A DNA stretch of 64,000 nt from JAWKZG01 sp041396125 (GCA_041396125.1 JAWKZG010000007.1:124001-188000); one strand, 5' to 3'. Shown: positions 39,044 to 48,700, counted from the first letter of the stretch. Numbers and translations: made by a program. The notes: generated by a model not told the origin, from the sequence alone.

Positions 39044-39126
39044 TTGCATGCAATATTTTATAATTCAATGCATTTTGATGCCATATTAAGCCAATATAAC
39101 TCAATTTTATTAAATATTGCATGCAA
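39044..39126. promoter_or_regulatory. Pair of palindromic operator candidates between SAF-oxidoreductase and GntR genes
   Basis: TTGCATGCAATATTT (39044-39058) and its reverse complement AAATATTGCATGCAA (39112-39126) each contain the perfect palindrome TTGCATGCAA. The two palindromes start 73 bp apart, about seven helical turns. They sit in an AT-rich 350-bp divergent gap (38855-39210) that holds no gene. The sequence is of the type bound by FCD-class GntR proteins, and the adjacent GntR gene is the natural candidate; the spacing would suit looping. Confidence 0.65.
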
Positions 39127-39210
39127 TTTTAAAGCTCACGCTTGTTTTGACGTTTTTGGGAAGCGTAAACTAAGTACCTTGTTTAACTTCAAAAATCAGG
39201 GTTTAGCGCG

Positions 39211-39914
39211 ATGGAACCCACACCAGACCTGCCCCCGCATAATGCCCGGGAACACCCCGAGTCCTCCCTGCAAGCGCAACACATCGGTGTCATTTCATGG
39301 ATTCGTGACCGCATAGCAGATGGTGAGTTTGCGCCTGGTATGCGCATCCCTGAACGGCTGGTCTGTGAGCGTCGTGTCCCGCACCTCTGCGGGAAGCGTT
39401 CAAAGTGCTCGCTGCCGGGCATCTGCTGACCTTGTACCGTAACCGCGGCGCGGTAACACCGGTCGGTACGAAAGAATCGCGGTGCGATGCAACTGATTGC
39501 TACGCTGGAAGGTATGGCTGGCGAATTGCTCTGCAGACAGATCACCGAAGCGGAAATTACGGCACTGCAAACACTGCAACAGACCATGGAGCAGCAGTTT
39601 GAAGCACGCGATTTACTGGGATATTTAAAACCAACCAGGCTATTCACAGCCGTATTATGCAAGCGGCTAACAATGGCATTTTATTGGAAACACACCAGGC
39701 GCTGTGTAACCGGTTTGTGCGCTACCGTTTTGCCGGTAACCGCTCCGAAGAACGGTGGCATAAAGCTGTGCTGGAACACCAGCATATCCTGATGGCCCTT
39801 GAGGATCGGGATGCCGCCCGCTTGCGTTATCTGATGCAGGCACATGTTCTGAACGGCTGGCGTATCGCGCGGGTGCATGGGTTTCGGAGATCATGTCGGT
39901 TTCAGATATATTAA
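39211..39914 (+). pseudogene. GntR family regulator with FCD domain, frameshifted
   Basis: The N-terminal winged helix (HIGVISWIRDRIADGEFAPG then MRIPERLVCER) is in one frame, which breaks near 39375. The recognition part and linker (REAFKVLAAGHLLTLYRNRG-like) are in others. The FCD ligand domain (LIATLEGMAGELLCRQITEA, QAANNGILLETHQALCNRFV, RWHKAVLEHQHILMALEDRD) resumes, with another break near 39640, and ends at 39914. Restored length is about 230 residues, normal for the family. It most likely binds the TTGCATGCAA palindromes upstream and controls the divergent SAF-oxidoreductase/TRAP genes. Confidence 0.7.
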
Positions 39915-39934
39915 TAATTTAACTACCCTAGATA

Positions 39935-39948
39935 GTGCTTTATAGCAC
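39935..39948. terminator. Small hairpin between the GntR gene and napE
   Basis: GTGCT-TTAT-AGCAC, a 5-bp stem, followed by GGGTTATTATTG. It could be a weak terminator for the GntR gene or a regulator site for nap. A second weak inverted repeat (AAGCT/AGCTT, 39988-40003) follows. I see no convincing FNR box in 39915-40024. Confidence 0.3.
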
Positions 39949-40027
39949 GGGTTATTATTGCTAGCCTGCTCAGCAGAAACCCTATTTAAGCTTTTATGAG
40001 CTTCTCATTACGCACGAGGTCAATGTG

Positions 40028-40225
40028 ATGTCGGAACACTCTCACACGGCAGACGATGCGGCGACGCCTCCCACCCGAAAACAGGAACTGCTGACCTTCC
40101 CTGTTCATACCATTGTGCTGGCACCGGTAGTGGCTATCATGCTGGTTGGCGGTTATGGTTTCCTGATCTGGATCGTTCAGATTATCGTTGGTCACGCCGG
40201 TCCGCCCGGTCCGCCCGGCACCTGA
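40028..40225 (+). CDS. napE: Periplasmic nitrate reductase accessory protein NapE
   Basis: This 65-residue protein has a single membrane helix. The NapE features are TRKQELLTFPVHTIVLAPVV and the helix through GGYGFLIWIVQII, ending in GPPGPPGT. A GAGGT site precedes the start; GTG at 40025 is an alternative one codon earlier. It is the first gene of napEFDABC. Its role is not essential in most denitrifiers. Confidence 0.85.
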   Translation: MSEHSHTADDAATPPTRKQELLTFPVHTIVLAPVVAIMLVGGYGFLIWIVQIIVGHAGPPGPPGT

Positions 40226-40241
40226 GCAGGGTCGATCAAGG

Positions 40242-40785
40242 ATGACGGTCGATGCCAGCCAGCGCGTTTCTGCGGCGGTTTCGCCCCAACAGCAGGAACA
40301 CATTTCGGCAGCCGCACCAGCAGCGCCCGCAGGCATCTTTGCCGGATGCCTGATTTCTGCAACGCCTGTGTCCGCTGCGAAGCCTGTCTTGAGGCCTGCC
40401 CCGAACATATTCTGGTCACCGGCGATGGTGGATTTCCAGAGATTGATTTCCAGCAGGGTGAGTGCACGTTCTGTCAGCAACAGTGTGTTGCAGCCTGTCC
40501 ACAACCGGCTTTCTTAGATCCTCAGCAGCTTATGTTCTAGCAGCGATAGCACATGTCAACGCGCAGTGCCTGACCGGACAGAACATTGTTTGCCACTGTC
40601 GGATCAATGTAGACCTCGGCAATCCGAATGCGACTGCGCATCGGTCAGGTTCCTGTACCTGAAATCGATACGCTGCAATAGTAGTAGCTGCGGTGCAGTA
40701 ATGTTGCCACGTGCCCAGCCGCCGCCATCGCTATTCAGCCACAACCGACCTCATCGGCTAAACCCGCGGTAAAATTAGTACCTAA
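40242..40785 (+). pseudogene. napF: Ferredoxin-type protein NapF, frameshifted
   Basis: From the ATG at 40242 (MTVDASQR, then AFLRRFR in the shifted frame) the gene breaks near 40265 and 40345. The central part is clear: FCNACVRCEACLEACPEHIL, TGDGGFPEIDFQQGECTFC and CVAACPQP, giving 4Fe-4S ligand sets. Later pieces (NIVCHCRINVD, then RLRIGQVPVPEIDTLQC) are in further frames, with the last cluster near 40690-40720. The stop TAA at 40783 abuts the napD start. NapF is a cytoplasmic iron-sulphur protein helping NapA assembly. Its neighbours in the operon look functional, so sequence error is the likelier cause. Confidence 0.7.
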
Positions 40786-41045
40786 ATGTGCGTATCGCCA
40801 GCCACAGTGGGGTGATGGCCAGCCAGACTGTTGGCGGGCAGTACACGACGCGATCTGTGCTTGCCCGGCGCGACTGTTCCGGCCAGCGATCCTGTCGGCA
40901 AACTGGTCGTCGTACTGGAAACAGAGACCGAATCCGATATTCTGTCGATGACCACACAAATCACTGCTATGAAAGGGGTATTGACCGCTTTAATCTGGTG
41001 TATCACCAGGTTGAAGATGCGGCCGCTCTGGAGGAGGAACTGTAA
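40786..41045 (+). CDS. napD: NapD chaperone (frameshifted in the first half)
   Basis: The C-terminal half is clear: DPVGKLVVVLETETESDILS, TQITAMKGVLTA, then NLVYHQVEDAAALEEEL to the stop at 41045. The N-terminal RIAS strand is visible at 40788, but the frame shifts twice before 41000. NapD is a small cytoplasmic protein that binds the twin-arginine signal of NapA. An ATG at 40786 or GTG at 40788 could start it. The stop is 3 bases from the napA start. Confidence 0.65.
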
Positions 41046-41047
41046 TT

Positions 41048-43529
41048 ATGCCCTTTGACGTGAAATGATCAAAGCCTCGGCTGCCGCACATACTGCCGTG
41101 GCGGTATTCTTTAACCGGCCAGAGCGCTAATCTGGTGACGGACTCCGCCCATACCCAATTGAAATGGTAACAGCCTGCCGTTTTGCTGGGCACCGGCGCA
41201 CCGGTGTCAATGTGGCGGTTAAAGAAGGCGAAAGTCGTTGCCACGCACGGCGATATTAAATCTGAAGTGAATCGCGGACAGACTGCGTCCAGGTTATTTT
41301 CCTGTCCAAAATCATGTACGGGGCCGATCGCCTGACCCAACCGCTGCGCGGGCAACGGCCGGTTCGATAAAAACGGTGAATTCACACCCATCAGCTGGGA
41401 TCAGGCCTTCGATATCATGGCCGAGAAATGGAAGCAGGCTCTCAAAGACAAGGGCCGACTGCGGTTGGCATGTTCGGCTCCGGGCAGTGGACCATCTGGG
41501 AAGGCTACGCCGCCCATGAGCTGTACAAGGCAGGGGTTTCGGCTCCAGTAATATCGACCCCAATGCGCGCCACTGTATGGCCTCGGCGGTGGGCGGTTTC
41601 ATGCGCACCTTCGGCATGGATGAACCAATGGGCTGTTACGATGACATCGAGCACGCCGATGCCTTTGTGCTGTGGGGCTCGAATATGGCCGAGATGCATC
41701 CGATCCTGTGGACCCGCGTCACTGATCGCCGCTTGAGCGCACCGCATGTGCAGGTGGCGGTGATGTCAACCTTCGAACACCGCAGCTTCGATCTGGCCGA
41801 TCTGCCTATCGTGTTTACCCCGCAATCTGATCTGGCGATTCTCAACTATATCGCGAATACCATTATCCAGACCGATAAGGTTAATTGGGATTTCGTCAAT
41901 AAACACGTCAACTTCAAACGTGGTAATACCGATATCGGCTACGGTTTGCGTCCCGAGCATCCGCTGGAACAGCAGGCTGCCAATGCCAACGATCCCAATG
42001 GCGCCCAGCCGATGAGTTTCGAGGAATATAAAGATTTTGTTGCCGACTACACGCTGGATAAAGCGCATGAGTTGTCCGGTGTGCCCAAGCCGCAACTGGA
42101 AAAACTGGCCCAGCTTTATGCCGACCCGGACATCAAGGTAACCTCGTTCTGGACCATGGGGTTTAACCAGCATACCCGCGGCGTATGGTGCAATAACCTG
42201 ATCTACAATATTCACTTGCTGACCGGCAAAATCGCCACGCCAGGCAATAGTCCGTTTTCCTTGACCGGCCAGCCGTCAGCCTGCGGCACCGCCCGTGAAG
42301 TCGGCACCTTTTCCCACCGTCTGCCCGCCGATCTGGTGGTAATGAACCCGGAACACCGCGCCATCGCCGAAAAAATCTGGCGGCTGCCAGCCGGTATCAT
42401 CCCGGAAAAACCCGGTTTTCATGCTGTGCTGCAAAGCCGCATGCTCAAAGACGGGGTGTTGAACGCTTACTGGGTGCAGGTCAACAATAATATGCAGGCC
42501 GGCCCGAATATGAACGAAGAAGGTTATCCCGGCTATCGCAACCCGGACAATTTCATTGTGGTGTCCGATGCCTACCCAACCGTCACTGCACAGGCTGCTG
42601 ATCTGATTCTGCCCACCGCAATGTGGGTGGAAAAAGAAGGCGCTTACGGTAACGCCGAGCGACGCACCCAGTTCTGGCATCAGATGGTGGATGCACCCGG
42701 TGAGTCCCGCTCCGACCTCTGGCAGGTGGTTGAGTTCTCCAAGCGCTTTCGCACCGATGAGGTATGGCCTGCGGAGATTCTGGCGCAAAATCCGGACTAT
42801 CAAAACAAAACCCTGTACGACGTATTGTTCGCTAACGGTCAGGTTGATCAGTTTCCGCTCAGCGACAGAAATGCGGATTTTGCCAACCATGAAGCCGAGC
42901 AGTTTGGCTTTTATATTCAGAAAGGCCTGTTTGAGGAATACGCCCAGTTCGGTCGCGGGCATGGCCATGATCTGGCCGATTTCGACCGCTATCACCAGGA
43001 GCGCGGCCTGCGCTGGCCCGTCGTGAACGGTCAGGAGACGCGCTGGCGTTACCGGGAAGGCAGTGATCCCTACGTCGAGGCTGGCAGCGGCTTTCAGTTC
43101 TACGGCCATAAAGACAAGCGGGCGGTTATTTTTGCACTGCCGTTCGAACCGGCAGCCGAGTCGCCGGATCAGGAATTCCCGTTCTGGTTGTCTACCGGGC
43201 GGGTGCTGGAGCACTGGCATTCGGGCTCTATGACGCAGCGGGTACCAGAACTGTATCGTGCCTTTCCGGAGGCGGTCGTCTTCATGCACCCGGATGATGC
43301 CAGTGAACTGGGTTTGCGCCGGGGCAGTGAGGTGAAAGTCGAATCGCGGCGAGGTTGGATTCGGACCCGGGTCGAAACGCGCGGTCGCAATAAACCTCCA
43401 CGGGGTCTGGTATTTGTACCCTGGTTTGATGCCAGTCAGCTGATCAACAAGGTCACGCTGGATGCAACCGATCCGATCTCGAAGCAGACCGATTTCAAAA
43501 AATGCGCCGTCAGAATCATTCCGGTATAG
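41048..43529 (+). CDS. napA: Periplasmic nitrate reductase catalytic subunit NapA (5' end frameshifted)
   Basis: NapA reduces nitrate at a Mo-bis-MGD centre and carries one 4Fe-4S cluster. The 5' 530 bp contain pieces of the Tat signal (MIKASAAA), the cluster region (CRF-GTGA, VVATHGDIKSEVNRG, SKIMYGADRLTQPL) and NGEFTPISWDQAFDIMAEKW in different frames, with about five indels. The Mo-ligand Cys is in DPNARHCMASA (codon 41574-41576). From 41577 to the end a single open frame of 650 codons shows all later features (EMHPILWTRVTDRR, GTAREVGTFSHRLPADLVV, NNNMQAGPN, AMWVEKEGAYGNAERRTQFW, STGRVLEHWHSGSMTQRVPE). Full restored length, about 825, is normal. Clean and corrupted parts meet abruptly, which suggests sequence error. 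Confidence 0.88.
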
Positions 43530-43546
43530 CAAGGAGCGCCACGACT

Positions 43547-44002
43547 ATGAAAACTGTCATCATCAGCCTTATTTTCGCGCTTGGCGTTCCGCTGGTATTT
43601 GCCCAGGGCGACTTTATCGCTACCCTGCGTGGTCCGACGCCACTCGACACCGAGGGCGAGCCGCCACGTATGGAACAGGTCGAAAATGAGGACATCAAGC
43701 GTCCGCGCAACTACCCGATGCAGCCCCCGACCATCCCGCATAAAATCGATAGCTATCAGATCGATCTGAACACCAATAAATGCATGTCCTGCCACAGCCG
43801 GCGGCGTATCGAGGAGTCGCAGGCACCGATGGTCAGCGTGACCCATTATATGGATCGGGACGGTAATTTCCTGGCTGAGGTTTCACCCCGTCGCTACTTC
43901 TGCAACCAGTGTCATGTCGTGCAGACCAAGGCAAAGCCTCTGGTAGACAACACTTTTCAGGATGTTGATCATCTCATCCAGCAACAGTCCAAACCAGAGT
44001 AA
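43547..44002 (+). CDS. napB: Diheme cytochrome NapB, electron donor to NapA
   Basis: This 151-residue protein has a signal peptide (VIISLIFALGVPLVFAQ) and two heme-c sites, CMSCH (79-83) and CNQCH (119-123). The NapB features are RGPTPLDTEGEPPRMEQVEN, RNYPMQPPTIPHKIDSYQID and SPRRYFCNQCHVVQ. ATG at 43547 is chosen because it begins the signal and follows an AGGAG site; the frame is open slightly further upstream. It transfers electrons from NapC to NapA in the periplasm. Confidence 0.95.
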   Translation: MKTVIISLIFALGVPLVFAQGDFIATLRGPTPLDTEGEPPRMEQVENEDIKRPRNYPMQPPTIPHKIDSYQIDLNTNKCMSCHSRRRIEESQAPMVSVTHYMDRDGNFLAEVSPRRYFCNQCHVVQTKAKPLVDNTFQDVDHLIQQQSKPE

Positions 44003-44016
44003 GGAGCGCAAGCATA

Positions 44017-44601
44017 ATGCACTGGATCAAGAACAGCTGGCGCACCATGACTCGACCGAGCCGGTTTTTCAGCCTGGGCTTTCTGACGCTGGGCGGCTTC
44101 ATCGCCGGTATCATTTTCTGGGGCGGCTTTAATACCGCCCTGGAAGCGACCAACACGGAAACCTTCTGCATTTCTTGCCACGAGATGCACAATAATGTCT
44201 ATCAGGAACTGAAATCGACTATTCACTACAGCAACCGCTCCGGCGTGCGCGCGACCTGCCCGGACTGTCACGTGCCGCATGAATGGACTGATAAAATTGC
44301 CCGTAAAATGCAGGCCTCCAAAGAAGTCTGGGGCAAAATATTCGGTACGATCAGTACCCGCGAGAAGTTTCTGGATAAGCGACTGGAACTGGCAAAACAC
44401 GAATGGGCGCGGCTAAAAGCGAACGATTCGCTGGAATGTCGCAACTGTCACGATTTCGAATACATGGATTTCACCCGTCAAAGCAAGCGGGCCGAGGAAG
44501 CGCATGCCCGCGGTCTGGCAGGAGGCGATAAAACCTGTATAGACTGCCATAAAGGCATTGCTCATGAATTGCCGGATATGGCCGGCGTGGAAGGTTGGTA
44601 A
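44017..44601 (+). CDS. napC: Tetraheme quinol dehydrogenase NapC
   Basis: This 194-residue NapC/NirT protein has one N-terminal membrane anchor (FFSLGFLTLGGFIAGIIFWG) and four heme sites: CISCH, CPDCH, CRNCH and CIDCH. It oxidises quinol in the membrane and feeds NapB. It starts 14 bases after napB behind an AAGGAG site. It is the last nap gene; a convergent TRAP operon follows. Confidence 0.95.
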   Translation: MHWIKNSWRTMTRPSRFFSLGFLTLGGFIAGIIFWGGFNTALEATNTETFCISCHEMHNNVYQELKSTIHYSNRSGVRATCPDCHVPHEWTDKIARKMQASKEVWGKIFGTISTREKFLDKRLELAKHEWARLKANDSLECRNCHDFEYMDFTRQSKRAEEAHARGLAGGDKTCIDCHKGIAHELPDMAGVEGW

Positions 44602-44630
44602 GGCTGCCGGCAAACTTGTAAGTAGCCCGA

Positions 44631-44656
44631 TGCCCGGACCTCGACAGGACCGGGCA
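44631..44656. terminator. Hairpin between convergent napC and dctM2 genes
   Basis: TGCCCGG-A-CCT-CGAC-AGG-A-CCGGGCA: a 7-bp stem that can extend by three pairs past a one-base mismatch. It lies in the 86-bp gap between the two convergent stops and could end transcription in both directions, although there is no long T tract. Confidence 0.5.
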
Positions 44657-44687
44657 GCAGCAGCCAGTTTCTGCTTCCTGTTTCTGC

Positions 44688-45959
44688 TTAATGAAATAGT
44701 TGCGGTAAAAACGAAGCCAGCCCCGGAAAGAAAATCAGCAGTAAAACGACAGCCAGCTCTGCCAGCAGGAAAGGAACCAGGGTTTTCACCAGCGGCCAGA
44801 CCCGAATATCGCCGATCCGACAGGCAACAAACAAGCAGACACCGACTGGCGGTGTGATCAGCCCCAGCGTCAGCGTCAGGATGACAAACATCGAAAACTG
44901 CAAGGGATCAATGCCCATGCTGCGTGCAGCAGGCAATAGCAGCGGCACGAACAATACAATGGCCGCGCCGGGTTCCAGAAAACATCCCACCAGTAATAGC
45001 AGCACCATCGTGGCCAGCATGAACAACAGCGGCTCACCGGCAAAAAACTGGGTCAGATACTGGGCGAAACCGCCGATACCGCTCAACGCCAGCACATAGG
45101 ACACCACTGTTGCAGCAGCAATAATCAGAAACAGGCTGGAGGTTGTACGAGCGCTGACCACCAGTGCGGCCCAGAACTCGGCAAGATTCAGATTGCGAAA
45201 AACAAACCAGCCCAGCAGCATCGCATAAACGGCGGCAATGCCGCCCGCTTCGGTAGCCGTAAAGGTGCCGGAAAGCGTTCCGATGATGATAAACAAGGGC
45301 AGGCTGATAACCAATAAGGTATCCAGCGCCATGCGCGGTACTTCCGCTCTGGAAATCTCGACACTGGATTGCGGCAGGCCACCATTGCGGGCTTTCAGCC
45401 AGATTACTACGCTGACCGCCAGTGCCAGCAGAAAACCGGGAATCACACCGGCCAGAAACAGATCAATCACCGAGATGCGCGATACCGCCGCATAGATCAC
45501 CATAATGACCGAGGGCGGTATGATCGGGCCGATCACTGAGCCAGCCACCGTGACCGCAGCCGCAAACTCTTTGCTATAGCCTTCTTTCGGCATGCCTTTG
45601 ATAAACACCTGACCCAGCGCGGCAGTATCGGCGATCGCGGTACCGGAAATACCGGCAAAAATGATCGACGCCATGGTGTTTGCGTAGGCGGTGCCGCCGC
45701 GAAACCGCGCGGTGAGGAAAACCGCAAAGCGGATCAGGCGTTCGGTCACCCCGCCGCGATTCATCACTTCCCCGGCCAGAATATAAAAAGGGGCGGATAG
45801 CAGAATGAAACTGTCAATGCCGGTGAACATGCGCGAAGGCACCGATACCAGCGGAAAATGCTGCGCCATAATACCTATCGCACCGGCCAGGCCGAGGGCG
45901 AAGGCGACCGGTACCCCAATGATCAGCAATACAGCGAAAGCCAGTCCGAGAAACGTCAT
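44688..45959 (-). CDS. TRAP transporter large permease (DctM-like), copy 2
   Basis: This intact 423-residue membrane protein has twelve or so helices. The DctM blocks are ILLSAPFYILAGEVMNRGGV, ASIIFAGISGTAIADTAALG, VAGSVIGPIIPPSVIMVIYA, GAAIVLFVPLLLPAARSMGI, and LTLGLITPPVGVCLFVACRI. It overlaps the DctQ gene by ATGA and forms the main channel of a Na+-dependent solute importer. It is not identical to the broken copy at 34.6-36 kb. Confidence 0.93.
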   Translation of the reverse strand: MTFLGLAFAVLLIIGVPVAFALGLAGAIGIMAQHFPLVSVPSRMFTGIDSFILLSAPFYILAGEVMNRGGVTERLIRFAVFLTARFRGGTAYANTMASIIFAGISGTAIADTAALGQVFIKGMPKEGYSKEFAAAVTVAGSVIGPIIPPSVIMVIYAAVSRISVIDLFLAGVIPGFLLALAVSVVIWLKARNGGLPQSSVEISRAEVPRMALDTLLVISLPLFIIIGTLSGTFTATEAGGIAAVYAMLLGWFVFRNLNLAEFWAALVVSARTTSSLFLIIAAATVVSYVLALSGIGGFAQYLTQFFAGEPLLFMLATMVLLLLVGCFLEPGAAIVLFVPLLLPAARSMGIDPLQFSMFVILTLTLGLITPPVGVCLFVACRIGDIRVWPLVKTLVPFLLAELAVVLLLIFFPGLASFLPQLFH

Positions 45960-46507
45960 GACTGCTCACCCGACAGATCACCGATAGCTTGCTCGGGCGC
46001 AGCAATCAGCAGACACATGGCTTTGATAAATGTCAGCACACCGCCGACAACAACGCTTAAGTACGGCACGATCATCGGAATCTGGGCCGAGGGTGATACC
46101 TGCTGCATATTGCGCAGCGCCTGCGGCCAGCCGTAAAAAACCAGTACCCCGCAAAACGCGGATATGCATAACAACACAATGATGCCTTGCAGGCGGCGCA
46201 GCCAGAGCGGCAGAATGTTGCCAAAGATGTCGATGATCATGTGCTCACCGCGAAATAACACCGCGCCGGCCAGCAGAAAGGTAATCCAGACCACCGAATA
46301 ACGCATCGTCTCTTCGGTCCAGCCAAGCGGATCGAACAGCACATAGCGATAAAAAACCTGCAGGAAATTGATGATGACAATGCCCAGTAACAGTAGCGCG
46401 CCGATACTTTCAGTCGCCACCGTTAAATAATGTGCAACACGCAGTGCTTTAGCTCGAACTCCCAAGCGCTTGCTCCCCCGAATACGTCCAGAAAACAGGC
46501 GCTGCAT
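45956..46507 (-). CDS. TRAP transporter small permease (DctQ-like), copy 2
   Basis: From the ATG at 46507 the product has 183 residues and four helices. The family motif is VFYRYVLFDPLGWTEETMRY then SVVWITFLLAGAVLFRGEHM. It sits 23 bases after the restored DctP stop (46531) and overlaps DctM. An upstream extension of the frame overlaps the DctP coding region and is rejected. Confidence 0.88.
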   Translation of the reverse strand: MQRLFSGRIRGSKRLGVRAKALRVAHYLTVATESIGALLLLGIVIINFLQVFYRYVLFDPLGWTEETMRYSVVWITFLLAGAVLFRGEHMIIDIFGNILPLWLRRLQGIIVLLCISAFCGVLVFYGWPQALRNMQQVSPSAQIPMIVPYLSVVVGGVLTFIKAMCLLIAAPEQAIGDLSGEQS

Positions 46508-46530
46508 GGCTGGCAGCGCCCGGTGATATG

Positions 46531-47615
46531 TTATTGATAGGCGGAAATGAGCGCGCTGGCACGTGGGCCAGCGCAATTTGTTTATTGCCGTAGACGTTTT
46601 TTTGTGCTTCAGCCACAGCAGCCAATAATTGATCAACCAGTTCATTACCGACCTGCTCGGTGATGTATTCCCGCACCGGCTCCTGCGACAAGGCACGGAA
46701 TTGCTCTTTTTCTTCCGCTGTCGTGATGTGCACCTGCAGACCTTTCTCATCCCGGATGCGTTCGATATAGCTGCGGTCGGTCGCCACCTTCAAGGCATTG
46801 ACCAGAGAGGCTTCCAGCTGACCGCCTTCCATGATGATCTGGCGCTGTCCCTGGGTCAGGCTCTGGTAAAAATCTTCATTCATCAGGTGCAGGGAAACGC
46901 TGTAAATGTGCTCGGTCGTTGACATGAACTTCTGCACATCGGCCATACCGTTTTCATACACATTCGGCGAGGCGTTTTCCTGCCCGTCAACCACGCCCTG
47001 TTGCAAAGACATGACCAGCTCGGAGAAGCTGATCGGCGTTGCCGCCGCCCCAGTGACTCCATAAACCGCATATAGACCGGGCTTTCCATGGTCCGCATCT
47101 TCAGGCCTTGCATATCCGCAGGCGTGCGTACTTCCTGCTTGCTATTGGTCATATTGCGAAAGCCATTCTCGAGCCAGACCACACTGCGCAGGCCGGTTTT
47201 TTCCAGTAAATCTCTGCTGCATGGCTTTGGTAAACAGGTGATGAAAAAACTCCCAGGCTACCGGTGAAGACGGGAACAGATACGGCAGCGCAAAAACCTG
47301 CAAGGGTTTATAGAAACCCGTAACCGCACCATCGGCAACAAGGGTCATTTGAATCGCACCCTGCTGCACCATTTCAGTCAGTTCCCGCTGCCCTGCGCCG
47401 AGCGTGGCGAACAGCAGTTCGACTTCCAGTTCGCCGCCGCTTTTAAATTCGACATACTCTTTAAATGCTTTCGCTCCCTGTACTTCAGCGACAGGGTTGT
47501 CGGTTTCAGCCAGCGCATAACGGATGCGGGTCTGGGCATTGACCGCGGAACTCAGGCCAAGCGTCAGTAAAGCGACAAGCGTACCGCCTATCGCGCAGAT
47601 TTTGAGTTTTTGCAT
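46531..47615 (-). CDS. TRAP transporter substrate-binding protein (DctP-like), copy 2 (frameshifted)
   Basis: From the ATG at 47615 (AGGAGG upstream) a signal peptide (GGTLVALLTLGLSSAVNAQ) leads into RIRYALAETDNPVAEVQGAK and EMVQQGAIQMTLVADGAVTG. The frame shifts near 47210, then near 47050. The middle and C-terminal parts are ENGFRNMTNSKQEVRTPADM, SFSELVMSLQQGVVDGQEN, and REYITEQVGNELVDQLLAAV. A last shift near 46560 is needed to end at 46531, which fits the DctQ start; otherwise the frame would run into dctQ. Ligand unknown. The regulator upstream suggests a sugar acid. Confidence 0.82.
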
Positions 47616-47652
47616 AGCGATAAAATCCTCCTGTGAAGGGTATTATTATTAC

Positions 47653-47684
47653 GGTGTGAAGGTAGTGAGAGGCTTTTTATAATA
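47653..47684 (-). promoter_or_regulatory. dctP2 promoter region with a GGTRTGAAGGTA site
   Basis: On the plus strand GGTGTGAAGGTAGTG (47653-47667) has two GGT-led half sites 8 bp apart, matching the geometry and most bases of GGTATGAAGGTATG upstream of the GntR gene. A -10-like TATTAT on the minus strand lies at 47679-47684, so the site would cover the start of transcription, which fits repression. The rest of the 331-bp gap 47616-47946 holds nothing else I can identify. Confidence 0.5.
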
Positions 47685-47946
47685 CGTGCAGGCGTTGCTG
47701 CAAAGCCCAAAGGGCAACACAAGATACGATCCAGCCGGCGTTGCCGTCAAGCCGCACACCCCATGGATGCGCAGCTACGACGGCGATTTCAGCGTGGCCG
47801 GACTACCAATCGCTTAGATAAACCGGGTGACATGACCCGATAATGCGAGGGCCGCAGCACATTGCCGCTGCTCTCAACGAGCAGTTGCGGCGGATGCCGT
47901 TGACGACAAACAATACTGCAGCGGTCTGAGGTGACGGCAAAGCTGC

Positions 47947-48678
47947 CTAAATTGATTCAACTGAAGCCGACTGGCTTTCGAATTGACGGTATTGAGCGTT
48001 AGCGCGCAGTAGATGTTCCCGGATTGCCGTTGCCGCAGCGTCCGGATCATGAGCGGCAATCGCTGCAAGAATACGGGCATGCTCGGCAAGCGTGATTTCC
48101 TCCGCACCCGGCGCTCGCACCAGGGTTGGATGGTGTTGGCGCAGCCATTCGAACATGGCCTGTACCAACACCGGATAAATCGGATTACCATCGATACTGG
48201 CGATCTGGCGATGGAATAACATATCCCGGTGCGAAAATTTTTTCAGGTCAAGACGGGCTTCCTGGTGGTCGAGCAGGAGCTGCTTAAGCTGGCTAATATC
48301 TTCATCGGTCGCTTTGAGGGCTGCGCGGCGGGCCATTTCCACCTCGAACAGGATCCGCGCCTCTCTGAGATGTTCGATGTTCTGAGGCGAGTTATCGAGT
48401 AGATAGTGGGTCATGACGCCAATCTGCTCAATGATAAAGCCCGAGCTGGGTACGGTAATCCGGGCACGTTCGCCATGCTTGATTTCAAGGATTCCCAGGC
48501 GCTCCAGGTTTTGAAATGCCTCCCGAATCGCCGGCCGGCCGACGCCGTATTCCTCCATCAGTTGCCGCTCTGAGGGTAATTGATCCCCCGGTCTCAGGTT
48601 TTGCTCCCGGATCAACTCGATTAATCGATCCATCACTTCCTGGTACAGCTTGCGGCGCTTGATAGGCCTATGGGCCAT
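47947..48678 (-). CDS. GntR/FadR-family transcriptional regulator, NanR-like
   Basis: This 243-residue regulator has an N-terminal winged helix, LYQEVMDRLIELIREQNLRP then GDQLPSERQLMEEYGVGRPA and IREAFQNLERLGILEIKHGE, and a C-terminal FCD domain (HRDMLFHRQIASIDGNPIYP, LAEHARILAAIAAHDPDAAA). The RRKL start, SER-LM, VGRP-x-REA and NGERAR-like (HGERAR) blocks are close to what I know of NanR, which binds GGTATA direct repeats. GGTATG direct repeats lie 27-40 bp upstream of its own start, and related motifs precede the TRAP operon and several sugar-island genes. It is therefore the likely local repressor. The effector (sialic acid in NanR) may differ, since no nan catabolic genes are present. Confidence 0.85.
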   Translation of the reverse strand: MAHRPIKRRKLYQEVMDRLIELIREQNLRPGDQLPSERQLMEEYGVGRPAIREAFQNLERLGILEIKHGERARITVPSSGFIIEQIGVMTHYLLDNSPQNIEHLREARILFEVEMARRAALKATDEDISQLKQLLLDHQEARLDLKKFSHRDMLFHRQIASIDGNPIYPVLVQAMFEWLRQHHPTLVRAPGAEEITLAEHARILAAIAAHDPDAAATAIREHLLRANAQYRQFESQSASVESI

Positions 48679-48700
48679 AGAAGTCCTCCATCAAATCATG

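Noticed and set aside
42276..43532. 418-codon minus-strand open frame opposite napA
   Set aside because: It is the antisense shadow of the conserved NapA frame, with no signal of its own and Cys/His/Arg-rich composition.
47947..48678. Calling the GntR regulator NanR and the nearby TRAP genes sialic acid transporters (SiaPQM)
   Set aside because: Similarity to NanR is real, but no nanA, nanK, nanE or related catabolic genes are present and the neighbours are sugar-acid type genes.
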